NCBI RefSeq assembly: GCF_027052235.1
Contig: NZ_JALUFF010000048.1
Span: 1 to 36,731, forward strand
From: Thermococcus sp.
GTDB taxonomy: Archaea > Methanobacteriota_B > Thermococci > Thermococcales > Thermococcaceae
Length of the DNA stretch: 36,731 nucleotides
Direction: 5' to 3'
Shown piece by piece: positions 22,985-31,039 of the stretch. The position numbers and the translations under genes are program-made. Each line of letters opens with the position of its first letter. The first letter of the stretch is position 1. Under the pieces are notes generated by a model, which saw nothing but the letters and a program-made list of their open reading frames with translations, was not told the origin of the DNA and did not search any database.

Positions 22985-23900
22985 ACTCGACCTCTTCCCT
23001 TTTGGGCCGGAAGGGGTAGTTGTAGGGCTCCTTCCCCGGCCTCTCGTTGTAATAGGGCCTGTTGCAACCCGGACAGCCGTGGGTCGAGAAGACCTCAGGG
23101 GGGATTCTCGAAAGCTCTTCCACAGAGAGTGAAAAGCCCGCTATGGAGTCTCCCTCGAAGACTATGGCGTCCTCCATTCCATTCTCTAAGAGCCACCTCG
23201 CCAGCTGTATCCTGCGGTAGCGCTCCATGGAAGGGGGCTTCGCCTTTTCAAGCCTCGTCCCCCTGATCGGTGTGAATGCAAAGAGGGAAATGTCCCCTCC
23301 AATCTCGTAGACCCTTCTCATTGTCCCCACAAGCTCCCTGTCCGTCTCACCGAGACCAACGATGATGTGAACGAGAGCTCTCCCGGTTCCAAAGACTCCA
23401 ACAACGTCGTCGATAAACCTCCAGATTCCCTCCCAGCTCAGGTCGGGCTTTATCTCATTGAAGAGCTTCTCGCTCGCAACGTCGAGGCCAACTCCTATGT
23501 AATCAACTCCGAGCCCTCTGAACTCCTCAAGGAGTTCCCTCCCAACGGGGGTTATAGAGAGGGAAACGGGAAGCCCTAGAGCAGATAGTTCGGAGAGCAA
23601 ATCAAGCACATCCCCGTGCATCCCCGGGTAATCAACCGTCTGGAGGCAGAGCCTTGAGAAGTTACCGTTGGGAAGGTTCTCGATTACCTCATCGAGCTCA
23701 AAGGCCGGCCACGTGACGCGGGAGAGCTTTTCCCAGTCGGCTCTACTTGAGCGTGCCTGGGCGCAGAAGGCGCAGTCGTTCAGGCACTTCCCAGGCCAGT
23801 ATGTCATGAGGTAAGCCGTCGTCGGTCTGGCAAGGAGCTTCGCCCTTATGAGCCCCATGGCTATCGCGGTACCGTAGGAAACCCTAACTAGCCCGGGCAC
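22953..23900 (-). CDS. lipS2: Biotin-synthase-like radical SAM protein, probable lipoyl synthase subunit LipS2
   Basis: A 315-residue radical SAM enzyme. The cluster motif is KCLNDCAFCAQ, with C39-x3-C43-x2-C46. A second set of Cys occurs near the C-terminus in STHGCPGCNRPYYNERPG, as expected for an auxiliary iron-sulfur cluster used as sulfur donor. It falls in the COG2516 biotin-synthase-related group. The T. kodakarensis lipoate synthase pair LipS1/LipS2 belongs to such formerly misannotated genes. Assignment to LipS2 rests on the motifs and on remembered gene order with MFS and asparaginase genes. GTG 23900 has GGTG with 6-nt spacing; GTG 23909 is the alternative. The LipS1 partner is not in the window. 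The gene overlaps both neighbours. Confidence 0.68.
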   Translation of the reverse strand: MPGLVRVSYGTAIAMGLIRAKLLARPTTAYLMTYWPGKCLNDCAFCAQARSSRADWEKLSRVTWPAFELDEVIENLPNGNFSRLCLQTVDYPGMHGDVLDLLSELSALGLPVSLSITPVGRELLEEFRGLGVDYIGVGLDVASEKLFNEIKPDLSWEGIWRFIDDVVGVFGTGRALVHIIVGLGETDRELVGTMRRVYEIGGDISLFAFTPIRGTRLEKAKPPSMERYRRIQLARWLLENGMEDAIVFEGDSIAGFSLSVEELSRIPPEVFSTHGCPGCNRPYYNERPGKEPYNYPFRPKREEVEFILRGLLLPR

Positions 23901-25065
23901 TTCCTTCACCTTTCAACTTGGGCACGAGGACGCTTATAAGGGCTACGCCGGCAAGAAAGGGGAGGATGGGAAAGACCGCCTTATAACCTCCAACATCTGC
24001 AACGTAGCCGAGGGTAACCTGACCTCCGAGCATTCCGAGGTCGAAAAACATCGTGTATACACTCGACCCCATGGCGCGTATTCTTCCGGGGAGGGGTGCT
24101 AGGGCCATCATCTGCATCGCAGGAACCGCGAGACCAAAGCCCGCCCCGATAAAGATGGCGCTGAGATACGAGTCCGGGGGAAAGATCATGAAGTTGAGGA
24201 GGGTGTACCCAACAATAACCACCAGAATCCCAACGGAGGAAACCGGAACCGGACCAACTCTGTCGGCCGTTTTTCCACCCACCAACCTTGTAATGAAGCT
24301 TGTTGCCCCAACGACCATCATGTAGAGACCAAAAACCCGCTGGGGAAGACCAAGGAACTTGTAAAGGGCGGGGAGATAGGTCAAAACTCCCGAATATGAG
24401 GCGGAGAAAAACAGAAGGGCCAGGGAGGTGAATACGAAAGAAGCCTTCAGCAGTGCCCGGTAATGAACCTCACCGCTCCTACCGTCTTCTCCGCGTATTC
24501 TACCAACCTCCCTCCATACCGGCACCACAAAGAGAAAACCCACAGTGGAGAAAATTGACACAAAGGAGAAAGCCCCGGCAAAGCCGAGGTAGTCCGAGAG
24601 GTAGCCCCCAAGAGCCGGGCCTATTATGTTGCCGAGGGAGAACATCGTCCCGCGCCAGCCGAGGGTTTCCCCAATCCTCCCGACGGGTGCTAGATCCACA
24701 GCCGTTGAGAGACTCGACGGGAAGAAGAGCCCCATAGAAAAGCCGTGGAGTGCTCTGGCAAAGGCGAAGAGGGATATGCTTGATATATGAGCCGAGACAA
24801 CGTAGAGAATGCCGCTAATGAGAGATATAACGTTTCCAGCCATCATCAGCTCAAGGCGGTAACCTTTGTCCCCTATGAATCCTCCAATGGGCTTTGAGAT
24901 GAGAGAGAGGAACGAAGTCACGCCCGCTATAAGGCCCACTAGAAAGGGATTCGCCCCAAGGGTTATAGCAAAGGGAGAAACTATTGGGTTGGTCAAACTT
25001 ATCCCGAGGAAGAAAAAGAACGTGGAGAAGTTAAGGAGCCAGATGTTTCTGATGGTTTTCTTCAC
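23884..25065 (-). CDS. MFS transporter
   Basis: A 393-residue major facilitator with about twelve hydrophobic segments. The motif between helices 2 and 3 reads GFIGDKGYRLEL, a variant of GxxxDRxGRR, and a similar GGKTADRVGPVPV follows helix 8. The substrate cannot be predicted. GTG 25065 shares a base with the asparaginase stop (TAGTG), with GGTG before it. Its end overlaps the start of the radical SAM gene by 17-26 nt. The three-gene unit is therefore asparaginase, transporter, then radical SAM protein. Confidence 0.9.
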   Translation of the reverse strand: MKKTIRNIWLLNFSTFFFFLGISLTNPIVSPFAITLGANPFLVGLIAGVTSFLSLISKPIGGFIGDKGYRLELMMAGNVISLISGILYVVSAHISSISLFAFARALHGFSMGLFFPSSLSTAVDLAPVGRIGETLGWRGTMFSLGNIIGPALGGYLSDYLGFAGAFSFVSIFSTVGFLFVVPVWREVGRIRGEDGRSGEVHYRALLKASFVFTSLALLFFSASYSGVLTYLPALYKFLGLPQRVFGLYMMVVGATSFITRLVGGKTADRVGPVPVSSVGILVVIVGYTLLNFMIFPPDSYLSAIFIGAGFGLAVPAMQMMALAPLPGRIRAMGSSVYTMFFDLGMLGGQVTLGYVADVGGYKAVFPILPFLAGVALISVLVPKLKGEGSARAS

Positions 25066-25985
25066 TAAACACCAGCCTCCGGTTCATCCATGCCCCCCCT
25101 CATGAAGGCATAGCTCATATGCTTCGTGTTCTTGGCGAAGCCGACGTTTCCGTTCGAGTCAACCATTATGATGCCCATCGTGTCTCTGCCGAAGTACTTC
25201 GTTGCGAGGCTTATAGCGGCCTCACTCGCGGCCTGAGCATTCATCCCCAGTCTAACGAAGTCGGTGGCACTTTTAGCTAAAGCGAGCTTTATGGCAACCT
25301 CACCGAGTCCCGTGCAGGAAGCCCCCGCAACTTCGTTGGCGTAGGTTCCGCCACCTATTATCGGCGTATCCCCGACCCTGCCGAAGACCTTGAGGAAGAC
25401 ACCACCGGTTGACGTGCCCGCAACCACCTCCTCGCCGTCGAAAGCCACCGCCCCAACAGTGCTCCTGAGCAGTTCGGGGTACTCCTTTATCAGCTCGTTG
25501 AGCTTCTTCCAGTGCCTGGTTTCCCCTTTCTCAAGGAGCTTTTTTCTGAGCTCCTTCCACTGTTTCAACCGCTCCTCGGTTACTGGGTCGTACTCCTCAA
25601 AGCCGAGCAGGCGGGCGAACTTTACGGCACCCTCGCCAATCAAGAGCACGTGATCAGTTCTCTCCATCACCTTTCTGGCGACGCTTATCGGATTTTTAAC
25701 CCCCCAGATTCCGGCAACGGCACCTGCCTCAAGGGTCTTCCCGCGCATTATTGCAGCGTCCATCTCAACCCTGCCGTCGAGTGTCAAAACGCTCCCGGTT
25801 CCGGCGTTGAAGAGGGGATTGTCCTCAAGGGCTTTGACCGCTTCCTCAACGGCATCCAGTGCAGAACCGCGCTTGAGTTCCCTCCATCCGGCCAGTACAG
25901 CTTCCCTAACGCCGGCTATTACCTTTGGAATCCTCTCCTCCTTCCTTATCGTCCCGGCCCCGCCGTGAACTATTATCGCTACCAT
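25065..25985 (-). CDS. Plant-type L-asparaginase/isoaspartyl peptidase (Ntn hydrolase)
   Basis: A 306-residue precursor of the N-terminal nucleophile family that hydrolyses L-asparagine or beta-aspartyl peptides after self-cleavage. The N-terminal subunit starts MVAIIVHGGAG and has FNAGTGSVLTLDGRVEMDAA. The nucleophile is Thr176 in RSTVGAVAFD, with cleavage just before it; the residue preceding Thr is Ser rather than the common Gly. GDTPIIGGGTYAN and ASCTGLGE line the active site. ATG 25985 is preferred over GTG 25994; the length then equals that of the T. kodakarensis homologue. First gene of a minus-strand operon with the MFS and radical SAM genes. Confidence 0.93.
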   Translation of the reverse strand: MVAIIVHGGAGTIRKEERIPKVIAGVREAVLAGWRELKRGSALDAVEEAVKALEDNPLFNAGTGSVLTLDGRVEMDAAIMRGKTLEAGAVAGIWGVKNPISVARKVMERTDHVLLIGEGAVKFARLLGFEEYDPVTEERLKQWKELRKKLLEKGETRHWKKLNELIKEYPELLRSTVGAVAFDGEEVVAGTSTGGVFLKVFGRVGDTPIIGGGTYANEVAGASCTGLGEVAIKLALAKSATDFVRLGMNAQAASEAAISLATKYFGRDTMGIIMVDSNGNVGFAKNTKHMSYAFMRGGMDEPEAGV

Positions 25986-26040
25986 CCGGCACACCCGATG
26001 AAAGAAAGCTCGAAAGGTTAAAAGAGTTATGGAAACGGGC

Positions 26041-26952
26041 CTAACTCAGGGCCATGTTTATTATGGTCTCCCCAATGTTCTCAAGGTACTCCAGAATTCT
26101 CCGGAAGCTCTCCTTGGCCAGGGACTCGCGGTAGTCTATGGCCCTTATGCGTTCCCGTATCTCAAGCATCAGCTTGTCGATCTCCCTGAGGTTCCTACGC
26201 TCTATCTGGGCAATCATGGCGTCGAACTTGTCCCTGAGGTAGGGGACGTCAACGCCGTCCGGGTTGTCGGCTATCCTGATTATGTGGTCGCCTATTCTCT
26301 CGATGTCCCTGGCTATGAAGAGTATCGCCATGAGGTCAAAGGTTCTCCTCACGAGACCGCTCTCCTCGCTGACGTTGTGCCTGCTGAGGAGCCTGTTTAC
26401 CGTTCTGATGATGAGGAAGTAGAAGCGATCCAGTTCGTTCTCAAGGTCGTAGATATCTCGCTTTATCTCGCCGTTCGAGCCGGCAACGAGGAGCTCAAGG
26501 TCGCCGAGCATCGAGAGAACTATGGAGCGCACTCTCCTGAGGAGTTCGGCGAGGTTCACCTCGTCCTCGTCGAGGAGGCTCTTGGCAACTATCCTCTGGG
26601 GCTCGTCGAGGATTATCTCAACGCCCGGAAGGGTCTGAAGAACCTTTCTGACCTTGACCTTGTAGAGGGGCATCTCGCCCGGGAAGACTATGTCGATTAC
26701 GTCGTAGCCCTGTATGTAGGCAGATATCACGAGCCTTATCGCCATGTCCGGCGAGAACTCGGGCGATATCTCCAGAACTTTCTTCTCGCTGGTTTCCTTT
26801 GGCTCCTTAGGGAATATCGTTATGCTCCCGTCGGGGTTTATGACCAGCGGAACCGCATCCCCCTGCCTGAGGTTGTTATCCCGAACCCATTTCTTGGGCA
26901 GTGAGATTATGTATGAACTCCTGCCGGTAAATTGTATCTTCCTGAACTCCAT
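26041..26952 (-). CDS. PhoU-like phosphate uptake regulator with N-terminal AbrB-type domain
   Basis: A 303-residue protein. Residues 1-50 form a SpoVT/AbrB-like swapped-hairpin domain (MEFRKIQFTGRSSYIISLPKKWV, LRQGDAVPLVINPDGSI), which may bind DNA. Residues from about 105 form two PhoU three-helix bundles with the acidic metal-binding stretches YDLENELDRFYF and ARDIERIGDHIIRI. PhoU proteins tie phosphate transport to phosphate state; no pst genes are nearby. ATG 26952 has GGTG with 6-nt spacing. It is divergent from an MFS gene, with TATA-like elements for each direction in the 83-bp gap. Confidence 0.9.
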   Translation of the reverse strand: MEFRKIQFTGRSSYIISLPKKWVRDNNLRQGDAVPLVINPDGSITIFPKEPKETSEKKVLEISPEFSPDMAIRLVISAYIQGYDVIDIVFPGEMPLYKVKVRKVLQTLPGVEIILDEPQRIVAKSLLDEDEVNLAELLRRVRSIVLSMLGDLELLVAGSNGEIKRDIYDLENELDRFYFLIIRTVNRLLSRHNVSEESGLVRRTFDLMAILFIARDIERIGDHIIRIADNPDGVDVPYLRDKFDAMIAQIERRNLREIDKLMLEIRERIRAIDYRESLAKESFRRILEYLENIGETIINMALS

Positions 26953-27035
26953 AGCTGACACCGTAAACTATATAGATAGGTGGCTTAAAGGCTTCACTTC
27001 GATATGCTTATAAACGCTAAGATGTATGTTACAGC

Positions 27036-28202
27036 ATGTTCAGAGACTACGGAAGGGACGCAAGGATAATCATAATGGCCAACGCTCTCGGCCAGACCTT
27101 CCTCCAGTTCTCATTCTTCATAATGCCCTTCTACCTCAGGGCGCTAGGCTACGGGACGGACATGATGGGTGCTTTCTTCTCCCTCCAGACTCTAACCGCC
27201 GGGCTCTTCTTTCTCCTCGCCGGCCCCCTCTCACTGAGGCTTGGCTATAAGAGAACCCTCCTCACGAGTGCAATCCTGGGCCTCGCCGGGAGAGCCCTTC
27301 AGGTGTTCGACGGCGGAACGCTCGTCCTTCTCGCAGGTTTCCTCCTCGTCGGGGTCAACATGGGGCTCAGGCAACCAAACTTCTCGGCCTTCCTCAGCGA
27401 GCTTGTCCCAGGGGAGAGAAGGCACGAGGCTTTCTCCCGGAGCTTCGGCCTTGGAACCCTCTTCAACGCCTTCGGCGTTTTATTGGCTGGAGTCCTGCCC
27501 GATTACCTCGTTGGCATGGGGATTGGCGAGGTAACGGCATACAGAGCCACGGTTGCACTCGCCCTGCTTCAGTTCGTCTTCGTAATTCCTGCCCTTCTGG
27601 CTGTTGGAGACGTGCCTGTTAGGGGGAAGAGGGTGGTATGGAGGAGAGAGCTTGCCGTGAAGATACTCAAGTTTTCCCTTCCGAGCGCGCTCATAGGCCT
27701 TGGGGCTGGAATAACGATACCCTACATGAGCATCTACTTCAACCTGCGCTTCGAAAAGAGCCTGGCATCGATAGGTGGCGTCTTCTTCGTGATGCAACTG
27801 GCGATGGGACTCGGTTCTTTCCTCCTTCCTGAGCTGGTCAGGAGGATGGGCCCTGTGAGGGTTATAACCTACTTCCAGGGGGCTGCCACCTTCCTCTTCC
27901 TTGTTTTCCCCTCGATAGAAACCTTCGTCCTCGCGGCGGCGGTCTACATAGCCCGGGCCATCCTGATGAACATAGTCTGGCCCGTTAACGACTCCTTCAT
28001 GATGGGCTTCTTCTCGACGGAGGAGAAGGCAACGGCCTCGGGGATAAGACAGGCCTTTTCGACTTTTATGCGCGGTGCCGGGAACTACCTCGGGGGACTC
28101 CTCTTTGCTACCTCACTGAGCTATCCGTTCTACGCTACCGCGCTCCTCTACGCTACGGCGACGGCACTCTTCTACGCCTTCTTCATCAAGCACAACAGGT
28201 GA
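27036..28202 (+). CDS. MFS transporter, leaderless mRNA
   Basis: A 388-residue major facilitator with about twelve membrane segments. Helix 2-3 loop: GPLSLRLGYKRTLL; a second half begins after the charged loop VPVRGKRVVWRRE. The substrate is unknown. A TATA-like GCTTATAAAC at 27006-27015 lies 26 nt before ATG 27036 and no ribosome binding site is visible, so the transcript is probably leaderless. It is unrelated in close sequence to the MFS protein at 23884. It ends 12 nt before the convergent IorB-like gene. Confidence 0.9.
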   Translation: MFRDYGRDARIIIMANALGQTFLQFSFFIMPFYLRALGYGTDMMGAFFSLQTLTAGLFFLLAGPLSLRLGYKRTLLTSAILGLAGRALQVFDGGTLVLLAGFLLVGVNMGLRQPNFSAFLSELVPGERRHEAFSRSFGLGTLFNAFGVLLAGVLPDYLVGMGIGEVTAYRATVALALLQFVFVIPALLAVGDVPVRGKRVVWRRELAVKILKFSLPSALIGLGAGITIPYMSIYFNLRFEKSLASIGGVFFVMQLAMGLGSFLLPELVRRMGPVRVITYFQGAATFLFLVFPSIETFVLAAAVYIARAILMNIVWPVNDSFMMGFFSTEEKATASGIRQAFSTFMRGAGNYLGGLLFATSLSYPFYATALLYATATALFYAFFIKHNR

Positions 28203-28214
28203 GAAAAGAAAAGC

Positions 28215-28799
28215 TCACTCCCTTGAGAGCTCCACGCCACGCTCAAAGGCCTTGAAGTTCATCTCCCAGAGCCTCTCGCGGAGGGTCAGCCTTATTCCCT
28301 CAAGCAGGGACTCCTTCTTCAGGGGGATTAGGCCCTTGCCGTAGGCGTAGCCGAGCATCAGAACACCCAGAGTCCTAGGGTTTATCTTGTCAGCCTCCTT
28401 CTGAAAGTCCGCCATGTGGACGGGGCAGATTTTCCCAATCGCTTCCCTTATCTCATCGAGTTCGGGATAGCGCTCCTTGCCGACCAAAGTTGTTGCCGTG
28501 TGAATCGGGTAGGCGTTGATTATGGCAACGCTCTTTTTGCTCAAAAAGCGCGCGTTCCTCAAGGCCTCAGCGGGCTCAAGTGCGAGCATCAAATCGGCTT
28601 CCCCCTCCTCTATGAGGGGAGAATAAACTTCCTCGCCGAAACGGAGGTAGCTCAGAACGCTTCCGTAGCGCTGGCTCATTCCAAGGGTCTCGCCGATTCT
28701 GACGTTGTAACCTTCAACCATAGCAGCGTTCCCGATTATCCTCGAAAGGGTCAAGCCACCCTGACCGCCGACGCCGGTTATTATGAGGTTGAACTCCAT
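28215..28799 (-). CDS. IorB-like 2-oxoacid:ferredoxin oxidoreductase gamma-type subunit, orphan
   Basis: A 194-residue protein of the POR/KOR gamma domain family (PF01558), closest in pattern to the indolepyruvate ferredoxin oxidoreductase beta subunit. GVGGQGGLTLSRIIG at residues 9-23 and GMSQRYGSVLSYLRFG are diagnostic. IorB works with the large TPP- and iron-sulfur-containing IorA, which is not next to it. It could serve a distant IorA or be a specialised paralogue. ATG 28799 follows GGTGCTC; an in-frame GTG at 28808 is within that site. Monocistronic minus strand. Confidence 0.85.
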   Translation of the reverse strand: MEFNLIITGVGGQGGLTLSRIIGNAAMVEGYNVRIGETLGMSQRYGSVLSYLRFGEEVYSPLIEEGEADLMLALEPAEALRNARFLSKKSVAIINAYPIHTATTLVGKERYPELDEIREAIGKICPVHMADFQKEADKINPRTLGVLMLGYAYGKGLIPLKKESLLEGIRLTLRERLWEMNFKAFERGVELSRE

Positions 28800-28858
28800 G
28801 AGCACCACCGGGAAGAGTTGGGGTGAGGGAATAAAAACCTAAGCTCAAAAAAATTCGC

Positions 28859-30010
28859 TCATAGAATTAGCTCTTCGAAAATCCTGAGCTTATTCCGCTC
28901 CTTCAGCTTTACCCAGTCAAAGATAGAGCCCGAGCTCTCCCTCAGGCGGAGCGTCTCGACGAGCTCCCTGTACTTTCCTCCGGCGATGCCGTTCGCTATT
29001 ATAGCGCTCCCCTCGGCGGCTTCTTTAGCCTTTGCCCTGCTCTCAAGCTTGAGAACATCAACCGAAAAGCCGTAGGTCTCGAAGGCATTCTCAAGGGCCT
29101 CCTTGACGTCGCCGAAGAACTCCGGGATCCTCGAAAAGCGCCCGCTGATGTATACCGACTCGGGCCTTGCGGAGGGCAGCAGGGCAAAGACGTCCTTCAC
29201 GATGGCCTCGATCATAGCGGTGTACCCTTTCCTAACGTTCTCGTCTTCCTTTGCCAGCTTCACGAACTCCTCGGGAGGGACCGAGAAGGGGTCGATTCCG
29301 GCTATGTAGGAGGCACCACCCTGGAAGAGAACCATCTTTCCAAAATCTTCCAAGGAATTAGCTAAAGCGTAGGCGAGCTCGCCGTCCATGAAGCCCATTC
29401 CGAGGTAGCCCGGGAAGCCAGCCGTTCCAGCCATGGCATCGACTATCTGGCCGTTCTTAACGGCCATCGCTGAAGTGTAGGCGAAGCCGACTTCCACAGC
29501 GATGAGGTTGGTCTCGGAGTAGGGCATGCCCTTCCTCTCGGCTTCCCTTACCATCGCAAGAGCGACCGTGAAGACCTTATCAGCCGTGCCAAGGTCAATC
29601 CTGTTGGCCTTTCTCCACTCGGAAACCGTCGGAAGGTGTATGACGCCGGGCGTGAAGTAGACGTTGAGGTCTTCCGCCTCCCTGAGGAGGAGCATAAGCT
29701 CCCTCAGGCCGACTATCTTGAGCCTCCTCCTCACGTCAGCCTCGGTGATAAAAGTGGCCAGAGCTATCTCCTCGTCCGTGGCTTCCCTCGCTGGCTTCAG
29801 CGGTATTCCGTAGCCGCAGGGGCCGACTATAGCGTCAATCTTCCCGTGCTCCCCCTGAACCTCCCGCAGGAGCTCGACGATTACGCCCGGGTTCTCGGTT
29901 ACTTTATTCCTGTCAACAGCCGTGTCAATAATAACCTCCCCTGTCTCGTCGTCGAAGCCGAATACGTCCATGCTCTTCGTCCCGGAGTCTATACCGACGG
30001 CCTTAACCAT
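28859..30010 (-). CDS. DUF1464 protein, predicted ASKHA-type kinase
   Basis: A 383-residue protein of the DUF1464 family (COG2441, predicted butyrate kinase). MVKAVGIDSGTKSMDVFGFD is a phosphate-1 loop of the acetate/sugar kinase/Hsp70 fold. AVEVGFAYTSAMAVKNGQIV, a Gly-rich MAGTAGFPGYLGMGFMDGEL and ESVYISGRFSRIPEFFG supply later nucleotide contacts. The true substrate is unknown. ATG 30010 follows GGTGGAGC and overlaps the upstream GHMP gene by 8 nt; a longer in-frame extension to 30091 lies wholly inside that gene and is rejected. The two genes are translationally coupled. Confidence 0.85.
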   Translation of the reverse strand: MVKAVGIDSGTKSMDVFGFDDETGEVIIDTAVDRNKVTENPGVIVELLREVQGEHGKIDAIVGPCGYGIPLKPAREATDEEIALATFITEADVRRRLKIVGLRELMLLLREAEDLNVYFTPGVIHLPTVSEWRKANRIDLGTADKVFTVALAMVREAERKGMPYSETNLIAVEVGFAYTSAMAVKNGQIVDAMAGTAGFPGYLGMGFMDGELAYALANSLEDFGKMVLFQGGASYIAGIDPFSVPPEEFVKLAKEDENVRKGYTAMIEAIVKDVFALLPSARPESVYISGRFSRIPEFFGDVKEALENAFETYGFSVDVLKLESRAKAKEAAEGSAIIANGIAGGKYRELVETLRLRESSGSIFDWVKLKERNKLRIFEELIL

Positions 30011-30959
30011 GCTCCACCACCGTCCCGCGATTGTCGGCTTTCGTGATGAAAACCTCCCCGCCATCCCCGTTCTCGCGGAGGAAGGCCTCAACCTCCCTCC
30101 TCAAAACTTCGGCCTTCTCCCAGCCATCGACGAGGCCGTAGAAAGTCGGTCCCCAGCTCGTCTGACAGGCACAGTAAGCTTTGCTCAGCATCAGCTTTAT
30201 TCCCTCGTTGACTATGTCGCAGCAGTAGACGTTCTCCTGGTAGTCGCTCCAGAACTTCCCGAGGAGGTGGTTGAACTGGTAGAGCCCCTCGCCGAAGGTT
30301 TTAATGTCGCGCTCGACGAAAGAGGGAAGGATCTTTATGAGGACAATCCGCGAGAGCCTGTCGGCCAGTTCGGGAGGCATTTTCTTGAGGTTGTCCAGTA
30401 TCTCGTCCTCCCTCCTCCTGACCTCAGCAAGGGCCTTCCTCGGCGTTTCTGGTATGGCCACTACGAAGAGCCAGTCCTCCGGCATTTCACCCCTGAATAT
30501 CAGCGGGGGGACGACCTTTTCACGCTTGTCCACAGGGAAGCCACCTTCGTATATGAAACCGCCGACCTTGAGGGCGTAGAAGCCGAGGGCCGTTATTAGG
30601 CCGCGCCTCATGGAGAGGGCCACATCCTCAAAGGAGAGACCGAGGTTGAAGAGCCTGTTTATTCCCTCGCCTATGCTGAGGGCCAGCGTTGTGTGGAAGC
30701 CTATTCCAACCCACTTGGGGATGTAGCTTTTAACTTCAACCTCAACAGGGGGGAAGTCGTGGCTCTCGCGGAAGCGCTCTATAAAACGGAGAGCGTCTTC
30801 GTCGTTTGAGGTGTCCTTCTCAGCTTCCCTGACCTCGATTTCAAGCCTTGGAGTTTCAATGGCAAAGCCCACCGTCCCGTAGAGCCTTCCCATGTCACCG
30901 CTCAAATCTGGATTCCCGGTGTGGAGATGAGAAGGGGCCCTAATGACAATCCGATTCAT
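30003..30959 (-). CDS. Beta-ribofuranosylaminobenzene 5'-phosphate (beta-RFAP) synthase family protein
   Basis: A 318-residue member of the GHMP superfamily, matching archaeal beta-RFAP synthase (MptG-like). APSHLHTGNPDLSGDMGRLYG is the typical N-terminus, IGFHTTLALSIGEGINRLF is the GHMP nucleotide/phosphate loop equivalent, and AYCACQTSWGPTFYG lies near the C-terminus. In methanogens this enzyme condenses PRPP with p-hydroxybenzoate or p-aminobenzoate in methanopterin synthesis. Thermococcales make modified folates, so a similar step is plausible. ATG 30959 follows GGGTGATCGA. A minus-strand TATA-like CTTAAATAC is at 30989-30997. Co-transcribed with DUF1464. Confidence 0.85.
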   Translation of the reverse strand: MNRIVIRAPSHLHTGNPDLSGDMGRLYGTVGFAIETPRLEIEVREAEKDTSNDEDALRFIERFRESHDFPPVEVEVKSYIPKWVGIGFHTTLALSIGEGINRLFNLGLSFEDVALSMRRGLITALGFYALKVGGFIYEGGFPVDKREKVVPPLIFRGEMPEDWLFVVAIPETPRKALAEVRRREDEILDNLKKMPPELADRLSRIVLIKILPSFVERDIKTFGEGLYQFNHLLGKFWSDYQENVYCCDIVNEGIKLMLSKAYCACQTSWGPTFYGLVDGWEKAEVLRREVEAFLRENGDGGEVFITKADNRGTVVEHG

Positions 30960-31039
30960 TCGATCACCCGCACTCTTGAGATTTCAGGAGTATTTAAGAG
31001 ATGTGCTCAAATTGTGCCGGGATCAAGATGCGTCAGACC

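Noticed and set aside
26029-26904. Long open frame antisense to the PhoU-like gene
   Set aside because: It mirrors the opposite coding strand, has no ribosome binding site or family match, and the minus-strand protein is clearly PhoU-like.
30011-30091. 27-residue N-terminal extension of the DUF1464 protein
   Set aside because: It lies entirely inside the RFAP-synthase gene, lacks a ribosome binding site and precedes the real kinase loop; ATG 30010 has GGTGGAGC.
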